This document shows, in pieces, positions 42,319 to 51,614 of a stretch of DNA of 64,000 nt (positions within the stretch are counted from its first letter, which is position 1; each line of letters begins with the position of its first letter). The DNA is taken from the NCBI GenBank assembly GCA_019448215.1, contig CP080408.1:2418001-2482000 (forward strand), read 5' to 3'. Origin of the DNA: Thalassovita mediterranea. GTDB taxonomy: Bacteria > Pseudomonadota > Alphaproteobacteria > Caulobacterales > Hyphomonadaceae. The notes under the pieces were generated by a model. That model was not told the DNA's origin. It made no database searches and saw nothing but the letters and a program-made list of their open reading frames with translations. The translations under genes were made by a program, and so were the position numbers.

Positions 42319-43647
42319 ATGATTTCCTCCCTTTTCAAGTCCCGCCTCGCACTGCTGGTAGGACTGCTTCTTGTTGGTCTCGCGGTCTGGTTTGGGCTCA
42401 AGGCGACCGTGTTGAAGGGGCCTGAGGCGCCGGAATACCAGACGGCGGAAGCAAGCCGCGGCGACATCGAGGTCACTATCTCTGCGGCGGGCAAGATCAT
42501 GCCGAAGGAGTCAGTTGATGTCGGTGCGCAGGTGTCGGGACAGCTTCAGGAGCTGCTGGTCGAAATCGGCGACGAGGTCGAGAAGGGCGATCTCCTCGCG
42601 CGGATCGATCCAACGCTTGCGCAGACGAGCGTCGAGGCCAACCGGGCCCAGCTATCTGAGCTTCAGGCGAGCCGGAAGCAGCAACAGGCAACCCTGGAGC
42701 TTGCGCGCGCCGAAGCAGAGCGCGCCGAGATGCTTTATCAGGCAGACGCGATTGCGCGCGCCGAGTTTGAGACCGCGCAGGCCGAACTGACGGTAGCGCA
42801 AGGGCGGCTGGAGGCGATCAATGCACAGATCCAGCGCCAGTCCTCATCGCTCCAGTCTGAACTCGCTAATCTGGAATACACCCGCATCTACGCGCCAATC
42901 TCAGGCACTGTCGTGTCGCTGGCGGCGGTCGAAGGCCAGACGCTGAACGCAAACCAGACCGCGCCAATCATTCTCACCATTGCGGACCTCGGTGTGATGA
43001 CTGTCGAAACCGATGTGTCTGAAGCGGATGTCCTGCGCATAGACCGCGGGCAGGAGGCTTATTTTACCACGCTTGGCGACTCCACCCGCCGGTGGGAGAC
43101 CAGCGTGCGGCAGGTGCTTCCAACGCCCGAAGTGCTGAACGATGTGGTGCTCTACAAGGCTCTGGTGGACGTCGAGAACCCGGAAGGCAGGCTGAAGCCG
43201 CAGATGACGGCGCAGGTCTTTTTCGTGACCGGGCAGGCGGAGAATGCGGTGCTTGTCCCCGTCACCGCTGTTCAGTCGCGTCCCGCGAGAGGCCAGCGCA
43301 GCGAAGGCCGGCCTGTCGCAGGGAACGGCGAACGCCGGCGCGGCTTCATGGAAGCTGAGGCAGCGCCCGGCGGGGAAGGCGAGGGCGGTTCTGCGCGCCG
43401 CGAAGAGATGGCGCGGGCACGGGCTGCCAATCCTGAGGCTGAAAGTGCAATCGTGCTGGTGCTTGGCGATGATGGAACGCCTCAGCCGCGTCCCGTGCTT
43501 GTCGGCCTCAAGACGCGAACCATGGCCGAGATTATTCATGGGATTGAACCTGGCGAACAGGTCGTGACTGGGAATGTCGCTTTTGAGCGGCCCGGTGGGG
43601 AACGTGGCGGGCGCCGGGGCGGTGGGCCGCGCTTCATGCGCGGCTAG
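42319..43647 (+). CDS. MacA-like periplasmic adaptor of an ABC efflux pump
   Basis: A 442-residue membrane-fusion protein with one N-terminal membrane anchor (residues 9-30). The lipoyl/biotinyl half motif QVSGQLQELLVEIGDEVEKG is followed by a helical hairpin rich in Glu/Ala/Arg (about 110-190) and the second lipoyl half YAPISGTVVSLAAVEGQTL. A Gly/Arg/Glu-rich low-complexity insertion lies at about residues 320-370, and the C-terminus is Gly/Arg rich (GGERGGRRGGGPRFMRG). It links the ABC permease downstream to the outer-membrane factor two genes on. Confidence 0.93.
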   Translation: MISSLFKSRLALLVGLLLVGLAVWFGLKATVLKGPEAPEYQTAEASRGDIEVTISAAGKIMPKESVDVGAQVSGQLQELLVEIGDEVEKGDLLARIDPTLAQTSVEANRAQLSELQASRKQQQATLELARAEAERAEMLYQADAIARAEFETAQAELTVAQGRLEAINAQIQRQSSSLQSELANLEYTRIYAPISGTVVSLAAVEGQTLNANQTAPIILTIADLGVMTVETDVSEADVLRIDRGQEAYFTTLGDSTRRWETSVRQVLPTPEVLNDVVLYKALVDVENPEGRLKPQMTAQVFFVTGQAENAVLVPVTAVQSRPARGQRSEGRPVAGNGERRRGFMEAEAAPGGEGEGGSARREEMARARAANPEAESAIVLVLGDDGTPQPRPVLVGLKTRTMAEIIHGIEPGEQVVTGNVAFERPGGERGGRRGGGPRFMRG

Positions 43648-43662
43648 GCCAGGAGTTTCCCC

Positions 43663-45600
43663 ATGTCACATCCGCTCATCAAGCTTGAAAATGTCCGCCG
43701 CTATTACGGTGAGGGCGATACAGAGGTCCGCGCGCTGGACGGCGTTTCCCTAAGCATCAATCCGGGAGAATTCGTCGCGATCATTGGCCAGTCCGGCTCC
43801 GGCAAGTCGACGCTCATGAACATTCTTGGGTGTCTGGACAGGCCAACAGACGGTGCATACACAGTGCGCGGAGAGGACATCTCGAAGCTCGACGCAGACG
43901 AGCTTGCATCTCTCCGCCGAGAGACCTTCGGCTTCATTTTCCAGCGGTACAATCTGCTCGCAAGCGTCAGCGCTTCGGAGAATGTCGAGATCCCGGCCGT
44001 CTATGCCGGGCTTGGACAGGAAGAGCGCCGCAGCAAGGCGCGTGAGCTTCTCGCGCGCCTCGGTCTTGGTGAGCGGACCGGTCACAAACCCGGCCAGCTT
44101 TCAGGTGGTCAGCAACAGCGCGTTGCCGTTGCGCGGGCACTGGTCAATGACGCTGAGATCATTCTCGCTGATGAGCCGACGGGCGCGCTCGATTCTGGCT
44201 CGAGTGCAGAGCTTCTAACGCTTCTGGAAGACCTGCATGAAAGCGGGCGGACCATCATTCTCATCACCCATGATGAGAAGGTCGCGGCACGTGCAAAACG
44301 CGTGATCACGATTCAGGATGGCCGCATCCTCTCCGATACGGGCGACCAGGGCGGCCATGATGAGGCGAGAGAGTCCTATCGCTATTCACGTAAGGGGCCG
44401 TCGCCGGTTGCGCAGGTGTTTGAAGCGGTGAAGATGGCCTTCCGGTCGCTTCGCGCGAACCTGTTTCGCACAGCGCTGACCCTTCTTGGGGTCGTGATCG
44501 GTGTGTCGGCCGTTGTCGCCATGCTCGCCATCGGGCAGGGCAGCCAGCAGGATGTCATGGCCCGGTTTGAATCGCTGGGGCCAAACCTTCTCTTTGCACG
44601 GCCCGGCGCGCCGGGGCAGCGAATGCGCGGCGATGCGATCGCGACACTGACGCTTCAGGATGCCGAAGCGCTGGCGGAGCTCGATAATATTGTCGCCGCT
44701 GTGCCGTCCCGCTCAAGCAGCGCGACGCTGCGCGTGGGCTCAAACGATGTGCGTGCGCAGGTGGAGGGCGTGTCGGAAGACTGGCCGACGGCTCAGAACC
44801 GCGGAATGAAGTACGGCACCTTCTTTACCGAGGACGATATGGACCGCCGCGTTGGCGTCGTCGTTCTGGGCACCACAACAGCGGGCAACCTGTTCAACGA
44901 TCCCCAGAGCGCTGTCGGCGAATACGTCTTCCTTGGCGGTGCCCCGTTTGAAGTGTCGGGTATCCTCGAGGAGAAAGGCGCGACCGGCTGGGGGCAGGAT
45001 CAGGACGATATCGCTCTCGTACCCATCACGACGGGCATGATGCGGCTCTTCGGTCAGGCATTCCTTTCATCCATCACGATTGCCGTCGACGATACCGACC
45101 GGATTGCCGAGACGGAGGAGGCCGCGCATGCCCTTCTTATGTCGAGGCATGGCACAGAGGACTTCCAGCTTCGCAATACGGCCTCCTTCCTGGAGTCGAT
45201 GCAGGAAGCGCAGAGCTCCTTCTCCATCCTGCTCGGGTCGGTCGCCTCGATTTCCCTGCTCGTAGGCGGCATCGGCGTGATGAACATCATGCTGGTGAGC
45301 GTGTCGGAGCGCACGCGGGAAATCGGTGTTCGCATGGCCACGGGGGCAAGACGATCTGACATCATGACCCAGTTCGTGGTCGAAGCGCTGGTTGTCGGCG
45401 GGCTCGGCGGCATTGCTGGCGTCCTGTTCGGTCTCGGCGTCTGCTTCATCCTCGCGCAGAGCGGCATGACCATCGCCGTCACCGCCATGCCTGCCATCCT
45501 GGCTTTCACATCTGCGCTCGGGACTGGCCTCATCTTCGGCTTGCTGCCTGCGCGCAAGGCCGCGCGGCTCGATCCTGTTACCGCGCTTGCTTCGGAGTAG
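43663..45600 (+). CDS. MacB-like ABC transporter, fused ATPase and permease
   Basis: A 645-residue protein. The ATPase domain (residues 1-235) has Walker A GQSGSGKSTLM, signature LSGGQQQRVAVARAL and Walker B IILADEPTGALDSG. A MacB permease follows, with one helix near 275, a large periplasmic domain and three C-terminal helices (VASISLLVGGIGVMNIMLV, then VRMATGARRSDIM). This is the mechanotransmission exporter type that works with MacA and a TolC-like channel on antibiotics, peptides or siderophores. It begins 15 nt after macA. Confidence 0.95.
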   Translation: MSHPLIKLENVRRYYGEGDTEVRALDGVSLSINPGEFVAIIGQSGSGKSTLMNILGCLDRPTDGAYTVRGEDISKLDADELASLRRETFGFIFQRYNLLASVSASENVEIPAVYAGLGQEERRSKARELLARLGLGERTGHKPGQLSGGQQQRVAVARALVNDAEIILADEPTGALDSGSSAELLTLLEDLHESGRTIILITHDEKVAARAKRVITIQDGRILSDTGDQGGHDEARESYRYSRKGPSPVAQVFEAVKMAFRSLRANLFRTALTLLGVVIGVSAVVAMLAIGQGSQQDVMARFESLGPNLLFARPGAPGQRMRGDAIATLTLQDAEALAELDNIVAAVPSRSSSATLRVGSNDVRAQVEGVSEDWPTAQNRGMKYGTFFTEDDMDRRVGVVVLGTTTAGNLFNDPQSAVGEYVFLGGAPFEVSGILEEKGATGWGQDQDDIALVPITTGMMRLFGQAFLSSITIAVDDTDRIAETEEAAHALLMSRHGTEDFQLRNTASFLESMQEAQSSFSILLGSVASISLLVGGIGVMNIMLVSVSERTREIGVRMATGARRSDIMTQFVVEALVVGGLGGIAGVLFGLGVCFILAQSGMTIAVTAMPAILAFTSALGTGLIFGLLPARKAARLDPVTALASE

Positions 45601-45604
45601 TCCC

Positions 45605-46957
45605 ATGATGCGATCAACCCTTGCCTCCGGCAGCCTCATTGTCCTCACGGCCTGTACGACCAGCCTTGCACCAGCCATGCCCGTCAGTGAGGCAGGCGTG
45701 AACCTTCCAGCGGCTTATGACTATGCAGGCGAAGTCGAGACCATTTCTGCCAGTGATGAGGTCTGGTGGCAGGCCTTTGAGGCGGAGACCCTCGACGCGC
45801 TGATTGATGAAGCGCTTGTGGCGAACCAGACGCTGGCGCAGGGGCTTGCGAATATCAGGGCTTCGCGCGCGGCGCTCGACATCACGAATGCGGCCTTCCT
45901 GCCGCAGGCAAGCGGCAGCCTCTCTGCGTCAAGCAACACTGAAGGCGGCGGACCCGATGACATCGATGCCAGCGGGCGCCTGTCGGCCTCCTATCAGCTC
46001 GACCTTTTCGGCGCAAACGCGGCCAACCGTGAGGCCGGTGAAGCCAGTTTTGAAGCCGTGATCTTCAACCAGCGCGCATTGGAACTCACCGTACAAGCCG
46101 ATGTCGCGAGCAATTATTTCTCGCTCTTGGCTGCGCGTGACCAGCTGCAAGTGGCGCAGCAGAACCTCGAAATATCTGAACGCATCTTCGACATCGTCGA
46201 GGTCCGGTACGAAGCCGGGGCAATCTCCGGCTTTGATGTTTCGGCTCAACGTGCACAGCTTGCGAATGCGCGAGCACGCATTCCGCAAATCGAAGCGCAG
46301 ATTACCGGCTTTGAAACCGCGCTCGCCATTCTGACGGGGCAGGTGCCGCAGGGCTTTGCAGTTTCGGGTGCCAATATTCTGGGCGTGTCCCTGCCCGAAA
46401 TCGATGCGGGGCTACCTTCGCAGCTTCTCTTGCGTCGACCAGATCTTCTTCAGTCAGAGGCCACACTCCGCGGGGCCAATGCGAATATCGCGGCGGCGCG
46501 CGCAGCGTTCTTTCCAAGCATCGATCTAGGCGCGGGACTCAGCGCGCTTCTGACTGGGGGCTCGAGCCTGACAGGCTCACTCTCGGCAGGGCTGGCTCAG
46601 ACCATATTCGACGGCGGGCGGCTTGATGGACAACTCGACGCCGCCGAGGCGCGCCGGGACGCACAGCTTGCCGCCTATCGCCAGTCCATACTCAGCGCGC
46701 TGCGAGATGTGGATGTCAGCCTTCAGGCCACCGAAACCAATGCGGCACGTGAGGCGCAGCTTCAGATCGCCGAAGAGGCAGCGGCAGAGGCACTGGAAGC
46801 GGCCGAGCTTCGCTACCGTGCGGGGTCCGACGATCTGACGAGCCTGCTGAATGCGCAGCAAACCTATTTCGACGCGTCGGCCAATCTGGTTCAGGTGCGG
46901 CTCGATCGGCTGACCTCCGCCATCAATGTCTATGTCGCGCTGGGCGGACAATACTAG
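45605..46957 (+). CDS. Outer-membrane efflux lipoprotein (NodT/OprM family)
   Basis: A 450-residue TolC-like protein starting at ATG 45605 (GGAG upstream). A lipobox IVLTAC is followed by two outer-membrane-factor repeats: LAQGLANIRASRAALDITNA and LRGANANIAAARAAFFPSID, with TIFDGGRLDGQLDAAEARRD near residue 340. It supplies the outer-membrane channel for the MacAB pair. It begins 4 nt after the macB stop, so the three genes make a complete tripartite pump. Confidence 0.94.
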   Translation: MMRSTLASGSLIVLTACTTSLAPAMPVSEAGVNLPAAYDYAGEVETISASDEVWWQAFEAETLDALIDEALVANQTLAQGLANIRASRAALDITNAAFLPQASGSLSASSNTEGGGPDDIDASGRLSASYQLDLFGANAANREAGEASFEAVIFNQRALELTVQADVASNYFSLLAARDQLQVAQQNLEISERIFDIVEVRYEAGAISGFDVSAQRAQLANARARIPQIEAQITGFETALAILTGQVPQGFAVSGANILGVSLPEIDAGLPSQLLLRRPDLLQSEATLRGANANIAAARAAFFPSIDLGAGLSALLTGGSSLTGSLSAGLAQTIFDGGRLDGQLDAAEARRDAQLAAYRQSILSALRDVDVSLQATETNAAREAQLQIAEEAAAEALEAAELRYRAGSDDLTSLLNAQQTYFDASANLVQVRLDRLTSAINVYVALGGQY

Positions 46958-47006
46958 GCGTGACAATCGCCGTTGGAGGCGGGACGCGCCGGTCTACATA
47001 TTGAGA

Positions 47007-48074
47007 ATGCGACTTTTACCGACACTGATTGCGCTCGCCTTCGTTGGCTGCGGTGCCCCGTCCCAGCCGCCTGCGTCTTCGGCCCAGCAGGCCCTGTCCG
47101 ACGCTGAGACGGCCAGCGTGGAGACAACAGGCCTCGACCAGACCTTGATTGAGGCGGCGATTGAAGAGGCGAGGGGGCTGCCACAGCTTCGCGCGCTCAT
47201 TGTCATGCGCGACGGCGAGACGCTGGTGGAAGAACGGTTCAATGGCGGACCGTCGCTCGACCAGGGCGTCAACATCAAGTCGGCGTCGAAGTCTGTGATC
47301 TCCGCCATGGTCGGGATCGCCATTGATAGAGGCGTCCTTGAAGGTGCCGATCAAAGCGTTCTCTCCGTTCTGGAAGCTGAGGCGCCAGCAGACCCTGATC
47401 CTCTCCTGTCCGACCTCAATGTCGGGCACCTTCTGTCGATGCAGTCCGGTCTGGAGCGTACATCTGGCAGCAATTACGGCTCATGGGTGGTCAGTCCGAA
47501 CTGGGTCCGGGATGCGCTGGGGCGACCCTTTGTCGATGAGCCCGGCGGCCAGATGCTCTATTCGACAGGCAACACGCACCTTCTTTCCGCGATGCTGACC
47601 CGCGCGTCGGGCAGCGACACTTATCAACTGGCGCAGGACTGGCTGGCTGAACCTCTCGGCATCTCAATTCCGCGCTGGCAGACCGATCCGCAGGGCATAT
47701 ATTTCGGCGGTAACAATATGCTGATGAGCCCGCGCGACATGGCCGCCTTTGGTGAGCTCTACCGCCTCGGTGGCATGGTCGATGGGCAGCGTGTGCTGTC
47801 GGAAGACTGGATCGAGCAGAGCTGGACGCCGCGTACCGTGTCGCCATGGAGCGGCGAGCAATATGGCTATGGCTGGTTCATCAGCGAAGTGGGCGGCTAC
47901 CCCGTGCGCTACGCCTGGGGCTATGGCGGCCAGATGATTTACGTTTTGCCGGATCTGGGGCTCACCGTTGTGATGACCTCAAACGCCAACACAGAACGCG
48001 GCAGCACGCACATCAATGAGCTGCACGAACTGCTCGAAGAAGGCATCGTGCCCGCCGCTGTCGAGGGTGCCTAG
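47007..48074 (+). CDS. Class C beta-lactamase-like serine hydrolase (lipoprotein)
   Basis: A 355-residue protein. The start at ATG 47007 (MRLLPTLIALAFVGCGAP) gives a lipoprotein signal with lipobox FVGC. The catalytic SxxK is in NIKSASKSVISAMVGIA. A YSTGNTH segment stands at the Tyr-x-Asn position, and WGYGGQMIYVLPDLG supplies the third motif. The family (Beta-lactamase, pfam00144) includes esterases and D-amino-acid peptidases, so resistance should not be assumed. It follows the efflux operon by 49 nt and converges on the next gene with 2 nt between stops. Confidence 0.9.
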   Translation: MRLLPTLIALAFVGCGAPSQPPASSAQQALSDAETASVETTGLDQTLIEAAIEEARGLPQLRALIVMRDGETLVEERFNGGPSLDQGVNIKSASKSVISAMVGIAIDRGVLEGADQSVLSVLEAEAPADPDPLLSDLNVGHLLSMQSGLERTSGSNYGSWVVSPNWVRDALGRPFVDEPGGQMLYSTGNTHLLSAMLTRASGSDTYQLAQDWLAEPLGISIPRWQTDPQGIYFGGNNMLMSPRDMAAFGELYRLGGMVDGQRVLSEDWIEQSWTPRTVSPWSGEQYGYGWFISEVGGYPVRYAWGYGGQMIYVLPDLGLTVVMTSNANTERGSTHINELHELLEEGIVPAAVEGA

Positions 48075-48076
48075 CA

Positions 48077-50593
48077 TCAGACGAGGTGCCGGCTCCAGTT
48101 ACCAAACCGGTGGTCAACGCGCCCGCGCGGTAAACTGAGAGCCGCAACAGCAAGACCGACAACAATATCTGCGATCATCTGGACCAGTGTGGCTTCGACG
48201 ATGAACGGCATGAGGGCGATTGCAAGACCCAGGCAGAGGTTCAGCAGTCGAACTGTGCGTATGGGCTCTGCGAGAGCTGCGATGCTGACGGTGATAACCA
48301 GTGCGCCCAACACATGATCAGCGTTAGCAAGATTGCCTTCCGTTCCGAGGGAAACCCTTGTGAACATGAGCCAGACACCAAGCGCAGCACTGGCCAATAG
48401 CGTCCATGGAAATGTCATCCCGCCATAGACCATTTCGCGAATGATGTTTCCGGGCGGCTGCATGAAGTCGTCTTCAATACGCTCAGTTGGGCCATCATCG
48501 GTGTCACCACGGAAGAGCACCCAGAGGACCGGGCGGCCTTTTTTCTTGCGACGGATCAGGAACTGGATCGTGGCCAGCAACTCGTCCACCGAATACGGAA
48601 TTTGAAGCAGCATCATCAGCGCCGCAATCAGGCAGAGCGTGCACCATGTGCCGATTACAATGGGCTGGATAATGATGAAGGTAATAGAGATCACGCCGAG
48701 CGGAACGATCATGATGCCGAAGATCAGGACGAGCCACGGCATTGTGCGCCAGCGCCGGGACGAGCCGACGATACCGGTCAGGATCTCGAGCATATAGGTC
48801 AAAGCGCCGACACCGGCATCGGGAACCGGCCACGCTTCCGACACATCAGAGGTGATGATTTCTTCTGTGCCGTTCCTGGCATTGCCGGGCATGCCCGAGA
48901 AGAACGGTTCCCAGACGGCGTCGATGTGGCCGAGCTGATAGGCGGCCATGTGCCGAGAGATCATGAAACCCACAACGGCGAGCGCGATAATGGGAACGCG
49001 CTGGATCCATGCCGAGGGGGACTGGTCCCATCCGGGTGGAATGGTTGGCCCTGTTACGGCAGCGGCATTCTGTACGCCCGGCGTCGGCCGGGCCATGACA
49101 GCCAGGCCGAAGATCACGGCGCCGCAAAGCGTCTGATTGGTATAGACCGCGCCAGTCGGTGCCCAGAAGGCAAGGGGGGCAAACATCACCCAGGTCGCGA
49201 TTGCAGCGGTGCCCCATCTCGCAAGCCGAAGTTTCCAGGATAGCGATAGATAGCCGAGCAGGGCGACAGCAAGCCCGCTGAGAATGTCGCTCCAGATGAG
49301 TGGCGCGGAGTTGTAGGTAATCATGGCCGGGCTGGCGGCAAGCCAGATACCCATGGCCATGGTCAGGAAGGGCGCCCAGAGAAACTCCCGGTGCTGGGTG
49401 ATGGATTCCTTCTCTGCTTGCAGGCGGACGTCTTCAGGGTGATCGCCATGCTCTTCGGCGACAGATAACCATGGCGGGGGCGTCAGGCCGTTCTCACCAT
49501 ACCACTTGAGCGGGTCAGCCTTGAGATTGGCGATGAGATCAGGAAGGACACCCGCAATATTGTGACGTGGCTTCCATCCAAGCTGTTGTTCAGCGCGCTC
49601 TATGCTGAGCGCGTAGTGGTCGTCCGCCATATCCACCATGAACGGGCGGATGAACGGCTTTTCGCCCTGGTCGATATCGTCGGGGACGACAGGCTCTGAC
49701 TTCGATTCAATCCAGGCACCAACTGAGGCAAGGGGTTTGGGCAGGGTGAAGGTCCGCCAGTCCTTCTCTCCGTGAACAAGGCCGGCGATCTCCTTTTGAA
49801 GCGCCTCGTAGCTCAGTGTTTTCGGTTCGCCGACCAGGATGACATTGTCGTCTGGAAGCTCGTTGCGCCGGTCGACGACCCTTTTGAAAGCATCGACCAT
49901 ATCGTCCTTGTGGAGAAAGGCTTGGCCGACCTCGGTGGACGCTGCATAGGCATGGCCATGCGGGTTGCGCTCATAGATGCGCCGAATTTGCTCTGACAGC
50001 GTCGGGACGGCAGAGTGTTCGTCATAGACGCCTGCCAGATGAAGCAGCGTGAAGGGAATGTCGCCGTTGGCGGACCTGATTTCCTTCTCCGCGCGGGCCT
50101 TGGATTCGGGATAGGCCCATTTCGGGTTAAGGGCCGTCTCCTCGGTAATTGGCAGGCCTGGGACACCCGCTTCGTGCACCAGCATCGTTCCGGAATAAAT
50201 GAAGCGATCGACTTCAAAGTCCTGTAAGCCATCGAGCAGACGGCGCGTGCCTTCAACGTTCAGCTTTTCATAGAGGGGGTGCGGCTCGCCAGTGAAATCG
50301 AAATAGGCGGCGAGGTGAATGACGCCGGCGAGTTTGCGACCGTACTTCTCAGACAGTGTGTGCAAGGCGTCCCTGACTGAAGCGTCAGAGGTAAGGTCGC
50401 AATCGATCGACGCGCAATCAGCCTCGTGTCCCGGCACATCAAATCCGATGACCAGGTAATCGTCCTTGAGAACGGAAGTGAGCGCGCTGCCGATATTTCC
50501 CGCAGCGCCGATTATAAGCACGATCGGCTTTTGCGGTGCGGTCCTGCTTGCTGGCTCTTTCTGCCTGTTTTCCTGCTGATTTTGGTTGCTCAA
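48077..50593 (-). CDS. SDR-SPW-VKOR-SPW multi-domain membrane protein
   Basis: An 838-residue fusion starting at TTG 50593 after AGGGGA. Residues of about 25-330 are an extended SDR: VLIIGAAGNIGSALTSVLKD for NAD, then YPESK as the YxxxK motif. Residues of about 395-500 are an SPW-repeat membrane domain (LTMAMGIWLAASPAMITYN). Residues of about 525-690 resemble a VKOR domain, with SRHMAAYQLGHIDAVWEPFF and the active-site CxxC in GTWCTLCL; no second cysteine pair is seen. A second SPW-like domain ends the protein. It may relay redox equivalents at the membrane (inference). It is divergent from Ku-LigD. Confidence 0.85.
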   Translation of the reverse strand: MSNQNQQENRQKEPASRTAPQKPIVLIIGAAGNIGSALTSVLKDDYLVIGFDVPGHEADCASIDCDLTSDASVRDALHTLSEKYGRKLAGVIHLAAYFDFTGEPHPLYEKLNVEGTRRLLDGLQDFEVDRFIYSGTMLVHEAGVPGLPITEETALNPKWAYPESKARAEKEIRSANGDIPFTLLHLAGVYDEHSAVPTLSEQIRRIYERNPHGHAYAASTEVGQAFLHKDDMVDAFKRVVDRRNELPDDNVILVGEPKTLSYEALQKEIAGLVHGEKDWRTFTLPKPLASVGAWIESKSEPVVPDDIDQGEKPFIRPFMVDMADDHYALSIERAEQQLGWKPRHNIAGVLPDLIANLKADPLKWYGENGLTPPPWLSVAEEHGDHPEDVRLQAEKESITQHREFLWAPFLTMAMGIWLAASPAMITYNSAPLIWSDILSGLAVALLGYLSLSWKLRLARWGTAAIATWVMFAPLAFWAPTGAVYTNQTLCGAVIFGLAVMARPTPGVQNAAAVTGPTIPPGWDQSPSAWIQRVPIIALAVVGFMISRHMAAYQLGHIDAVWEPFFSGMPGNARNGTEEIITSDVSEAWPVPDAGVGALTYMLEILTGIVGSSRRWRTMPWLVLIFGIMIVPLGVISITFIIIQPIVIGTWCTLCLIAALMMLLQIPYSVDELLATIQFLIRRKKKGRPVLWVLFRGDTDDGPTERIEDDFMQPPGNIIREMVYGGMTFPWTLLASAALGVWLMFTRVSLGTEGNLANADHVLGALVITVSIAALAEPIRTVRLLNLCLGLAIALMPFIVEATLVQMIADIVVGLAVAALSLPRGRVDHRFGNWSRHLV

Positions 50594-50748
50594 GATCGGT
50601 CCCCTGCATCGGTCGGTGACTTGATAGGGCGCGAGTGGCCCGCAGGTTCAACGCAACGCATTGGTGTGTTCGCCGTTCCAGATGATCCCGAGGCCTGGCT
50701 GGAACCGAACCCTGCGAACGGCATTGATTCGCCATTGGAGGACCCGCA

Positions 50749-51609
50749 ATGGCAATGCGTGCTTACTGGAAGGGCTATCTGCGCCTTTCACTCGTGAATA
50801 TCGGTATCGAGCTCTATTCGGCGACGAGCTCGCAGAAACGCGTCTCGCTGCGCCAGATCCACAAGCCGAGCGGCAAGCGAATTCGCTATCAGAAGATCGC
50901 TGAAGGCGTCGGCCCGGTCGACACCGATGAGATCGTCAAAGGGTTCGAGACCAGCAAGGATGAGTATGTCCTCCTGGAGCCGGATGAGCTCGACGAGATC
51001 AAGCTTGAAAGCAAACGGACGATCGATCTGGTTCAGTTTGTCGAAACCTGCGAGATCGACCCGCGCTATTTTGAAAAGCCCTACTACGTCGTGCCCCGCG
51101 ATGATGAGGTCGCGGCTGAGGGTTTCACCGTTATTCGCGAGGCCCTGCGCAAGAACAAGATGGTCGGCCTTGGCCAGATGGCAGTGCGCGGGCGCGACTA
51201 TGTTGTCGCGATCAAGCCATGCGGGGATGGACTGCTTCTCGAAACGCTGCGCTTTGCCGACGAGATCCGCGAAAGCGACACCGTGTTCGACGATATCCCC
51301 GAAATGAAGCCGGACAAGGAGATGCTGGAGCTTGCGAGCGAATTGATCGAACGCAAGGCGAAACCTTTCAAACCGGAGGCGTTCAAATCGAGTTATGCCG
51401 ACGCGCTGATGGAGCTTATCAAGGAGAAGCGCGAAGAGGGCGCCATAAGCCATGATGAGAGCTCTGATAGCGCCAGCGGCTCTGGCGGACGCGGAAAGGT
51501 TGTCGACCTGATGGAGGCACTGAAAAAGAGCGTCGACAAGGACAAGGGCACCTCAAAGAAGAAAACGTCTTCCAAGTCGTCCAAGTCTAAGTCCGGCAAG
51601 GCGGCTTGA
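50749..51609 (+). CDS. ku: Ku protein, non-homologous end joining
   Basis: A 286-residue bacterial Ku homologue. ATG 50749 follows GGAGG. The Ku core spans about residues 4-255 (YWKGYLRLSLVNIGIELYSA, VLLEPDELDEIKLESKRTID, FEKPYYVVPRDD, ALRKNKMVGLGQMAVRGRDY). It ends in a Lys/Ser-rich tail (DKGTSKKKTSSKSSKSKSG) likely to contact DNA or LigD. It forms the ring-shaped homodimer that binds double-strand ends and recruits LigD, encoded 5 nt downstream. Confidence 0.97.
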   Translation: MAMRAYWKGYLRLSLVNIGIELYSATSSQKRVSLRQIHKPSGKRIRYQKIAEGVGPVDTDEIVKGFETSKDEYVLLEPDELDEIKLESKRTIDLVQFVETCEIDPRYFEKPYYVVPRDDEVAAEGFTVIREALRKNKMVGLGQMAVRGRDYVVAIKPCGDGLLLETLRFADEIRESDTVFDDIPEMKPDKEMLELASELIERKAKPFKPEAFKSSYADALMELIKEKREEGAISHDESSDSASGSGGRGKVVDLMEALKKSVDKDKGTSKKKTSSKSSKSKSGKAA

Positions 51610-51614
51610 TCCAT

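Noticed and set aside
47007-48074. Antibiotic-resistance beta-lactamase
   Set aside because: The family is broad, with esterases and peptidases; the lipoprotein signal and lack of a clear KTG motif argue against a confident resistance call.
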